From contig JALJCS010000012.1 of NCBI GenBank assembly GCA_023055355.1, forward strand, positions 10,824,501-10,888,500: 64,000 nt of DNA, in the 5' to 3' direction. Each line of letters starts with the position of its first letter. Position 1 is the stretch's first letter. A model generated the notes under the pieces. It made no database searches. It was not told where the DNA came from and was given only the letters and a program-made list of their open reading frames with translations. A program made the translations under genes and the position numbers. This DNA comes from Agelaius tricolor (lineage: Eukaryota > Chordata > Aves > Passeriformes > Icteridae). This document shows positions 61,201 to 64,000 of the stretch, piece by piece.

Positions 61201-64000
61201 AAGGATAAAGGCAGTTCTGACTCACTGGGTAAGGTTTTTTGTCTCCTTGCTGTCCTCATGAAGAGCAGTGTGAGGTATTTTCACATTTTCTCATTAGGAA
61301 TAACGAGGAGAGAGTGAAATGGAGATGTGTCTGTTTGAATACTCATCCTCAAATGATGCTGGTGCTGATTTGGCCTCTGATTCAGTTGTGCAGTGGTAGT
61401 AGGAAGTGAACTTGCTCTTTGAAGAAAGTGGAGGTGGTGCTAATCTCCTGTTGCCATTAGAGCTGTGAATATTTATTCAGAAACTTTTCTCCTAAGATGA
61501 AGAATAGTATTATGAGGCAAACCAGTTACAGAGTTAATTTTTCTCCTACCCTTTTGAAAGATGACAGGTATTTTATAACCTTTCCAAATAACCCATTCTA
61601 ATATGCATGTGGTTGAAGAAAAAGATCTTGATGGTCTTGGATTTAGAAAATCTCTGTTACTCTGGGGCAAAGACCATGTTTACCTGAGCAGAATACATGA
61701 AGGTATGCTCAGCTGCTTGCAGTTATTTTAATAGTGCTGAATTTTGGTGCCAATTTTCCTGACTCTCAATAGCACCTGTGCAAGTCCCTGTTTCCTGCAC
61801 TCTTGCAGAACTGGCAGCAGTCTGAGCCTGGTTCAGAGCTGATGTTAGGTCAGACCAGAATGCTTCCCTAGAATCTCCTTTACTATGGAATGTGGCCTGG
61901 ACACCCTGGAGATAAAGGAGCAGTCCTAAGCTGGAGCTGATGAGTGCTGACAGCACGAGCTGTGCAGTCAGGTGTCCTTGGAGTACATTGCTGGTTCTGC
62001 TAATACGATACAGAGATCCATGAGCTGATTGTGTGCAGAACAATGTCTTTGTTAGCTGGATTTACTGGCTTCACTCTGCTTATGAAGCCACTATAACTTC
62101 TGGACCCAAACTGCCTTTGAAATTAGTACTCTGGCAATATAAAATTCTTTTAACCTACTGAGATTAATGAATAATATTGACATCAGAAATGCAGGATTAC
62201 TAAACAAAGCTATAACTTCCTTACATAAAGAAACTGTTTCCAAATCTTTCTTCCTGTAGGGTGTTATATTTTGGAACATAGGTTTGTTGTGTGGTAATGT
62301 GCAGTTCTTTGCACTGCCAGCATTATATTTGGTACATAACTGAGGATATTTTATTGGCAGGGATGGGGAGAAGAAGAAATCTAATTTGGAATTTACCAGC
62401 CTCCTGAAAGGTATTATCTTGTTAGAGCTTTTTAAACTAGACTGACATATGTAATCTTCCTATGCAGTGGTATGTCTGGGTCTCCAGAAGTGTTGTAGGT
62501 CAAGTAGTGTGCTTTTTCCTACATTGAAGTGCAGCTCCTATCAACACAAGGATGTGTCTTGTGAGAGCTTTTCCTTGCCTTGCTGCCTTCATCACATACA
62601 GGAGCAGGAGGCTTAATGAGCAAGAACTTAACTTTGCTGGCCTGACAGAATTTTTACTCTTCCTGACTAGCCCAGCTGTGCTAAGAGGAGTTTCTGAAGT
62701 GTGGTGGCTCAATGTGTTGTGTAAGCAGAAGGCCTTTGTCTCTCCCGTATCCGCCTTTCCCCACACACTGGAGATCTCTATCAGTGAAATAGTTAGAACG
62801 TGGCAAAGCTTTGTTTCATACTTGAAATACAAAGCACTGGACTAGAAATAACTGAAGTCTCAGATTCTCAGTGTTTCTGCAAAATTTAGTGGATAGTGCT
62901 GATTCTTTTCTTAAGTAGCAGTTTTTTAGTAGGCCTATTCTTTCCTACTTGCCCAACTCTAAAAGCACACAGGAAAAATCCCCAAAACATGTGAACAAAT
63001 ATAAAGCAAAACAAAAGCTAAACTTTTGTGGAAATCAGGTACATGTATTTCCTTTTAGTCTTTGAGCCCTTCTTGGAACTCCTGAAAGCATGAAATGTTA
63101 CTGGAGGCTGGGTTTTAAACCAGAAACCTTTCTGATTAACTTTGTGGTGTGCCAGATGTGCACTGAATGGGATGTGTTCTTTATTGCTTTCTGTCAAAGC
63201 TGAAAACAAAGGTAATTTCTCAAAGCATAGGACTGCAAATGTAAATGACGTATGGAAAACCTGATGTATGGTAAATATAATTACCATGGGAAAAACAGTT
63301 CTCCCTCAGATGGAATAGCTGTGGAGTGCATATTCAGGGAAACCAATGCAATGAAGAGAAATATAGGTAAAGGCTTTATTATAACATACAATATGCACTT
63401 GGCCCAATTTCTCCTTTCAATGATATATTTAAGTTACAGAAACTCACAGTTTCTGCCTTGCTACCTCCTGGGTTTTTATCTAGGTCAGGGTGAGTAGGTT
63501 GATGCTGGTTGTGATTCTCTTTCCCTCTTTACCTCATGCTGTACTTGCTGATCTAATTCTGAACGTCCCAGTATCTGGTTGCCAAGTGTCTGATGACATC
63601 CCTTGCAGGACTGGAGCTTGTTGGCAGAGGACAGGTACTATCCTTCCCAAAGCAGTTGTAAAGGGATTCTCATGAACTCTTAAATTCCATGAAGACAACT
63701 GCTGAATCTTGGTATCTACTTATTGTTATCTGACAAGGTAAAACTTTGCTTTGTCTTGATTTTTGCAGCCCCCAGAGTGTAGTAGGGGCAAAACTTCAAA
63801 GTATTGCTTCTGTCAAGCCTTCAACAAAAGTAGACTTTCAAATGCTGCATACGCTTAGTCATTCTGACTTCAATGCTCTCCTTTTTTTTTCCCCTGCTCT
63901 GTTGGTGAACCAGTGGGACATGGACTAATTATACTTTTCAGGGACAGTGGACAATGATTATGGATTGTTGGATAAGTTCCACTGTTTCCAGGGGCTTCCA
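58285..64000 (+). other. AGFG1: AGFG1 intron 2 (runs off the window)
   Basis: 5.7 kb with no further AGFG1 exon that I can recognise. It holds an AT-rich low-complexity tract at 58719-58800 with a 15-bp direct repeat (AAAGTATATCCATAT at 58784-58798 and 58816-58830), and TG/TA runs near 59470. Remaining sequence is plain and AT-rich. Confidence 0.65.
58719..58830. repeat. AT-rich low-complexity tract with 15-bp direct repeat
   Basis: AATAA/TTAAT units from 58719 to about 58785, followed by AAAGTATATCCATAT occurring twice, 32 bases apart. Confidence 0.8.

Noticed and set aside
63769..63930. Open stretch after a CAG with PQSVVG and SHSDFNAL, faintly like a later AGFG1 exon
   Set aside because: AGFG1 is highly conserved and the match is too weak; the required preceding exons are missing between 58285 and 63768.
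1..64000. CRISPR arrays, bacterial operons, toxin genes or intact viral genes
   Set aside because: None seen; the gene structure is intron-containing vertebrate throughout.

Overview
The window is vertebrate nuclear DNA. Coding sequence is split into short exons with GT-AG introns, three CpG islands mark promoters, and the rest is AT-rich unique sequence with few repeats. The only interspersed repeat I can name is a CR1 LINE tail fragment. That, the short introns and the protein sequences suggest a bird; another sauropsid cannot be excluded. There are no operons, CRISPR arrays or prokaryotic genes, and I see no tRNA or rRNA gene.

Four genes lie head to tail on the + strand. (1) The last three coding exons of COL4A3 (910-2870), encoding the second half of the collagen IV alpha-3 NC1 domain, followed by a 3' UTR that probably ends near 5.45 kb. 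(2) All of MFF, the mitochondrial fission factor: a CpG-island first exon ending at 7965 and eight coding exons from 12260 to 29047 (330 codons if all are used). (3) All of MRPL44, mitochondrial ribosomal protein mL44: four exons, 31259-34609, 327 codons. (4) The first two coding exons of AGFG1 (49159-49325 and 58191-58284), encoding most of its ArfGAP zinc-finger region; the rest lies beyond the right edge.

The gene order is the main locus-level observation. From memory, mammals have COL4A3-MFF-TM4SF20-AGFG1, with MRPL44 several megabases away. Here an intron-containing MRPL44 sits between MFF and AGFG1, and I find no recognisable TM4SF20. Two adjacent nuclear genes for mitochondrial proteins carry promoter motifs typical of that class: NRF1-like and YY1-like sites at MFF, and an inverted ETS/GABP pair at MRPL44.

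The most interesting molecular details are in MFF. Protein homology puts the donor of coding exon 2 at a GC rather than a GT. Three in-frame cassette-size exons (75, 159 and 63 nt) are preserved. GC content changes sharply between exons. The intron at about 15.5-17.9 kb holds a decayed, coding-like block of unknown origin. The 13-kb MRPL44-AGFG1 interval and the AGFG1 introns are otherwise plain non-coding sequence with a few motif-level candidates. I see no evidence of a new multi-gene system; this is mostly an ordinary conserved locus.
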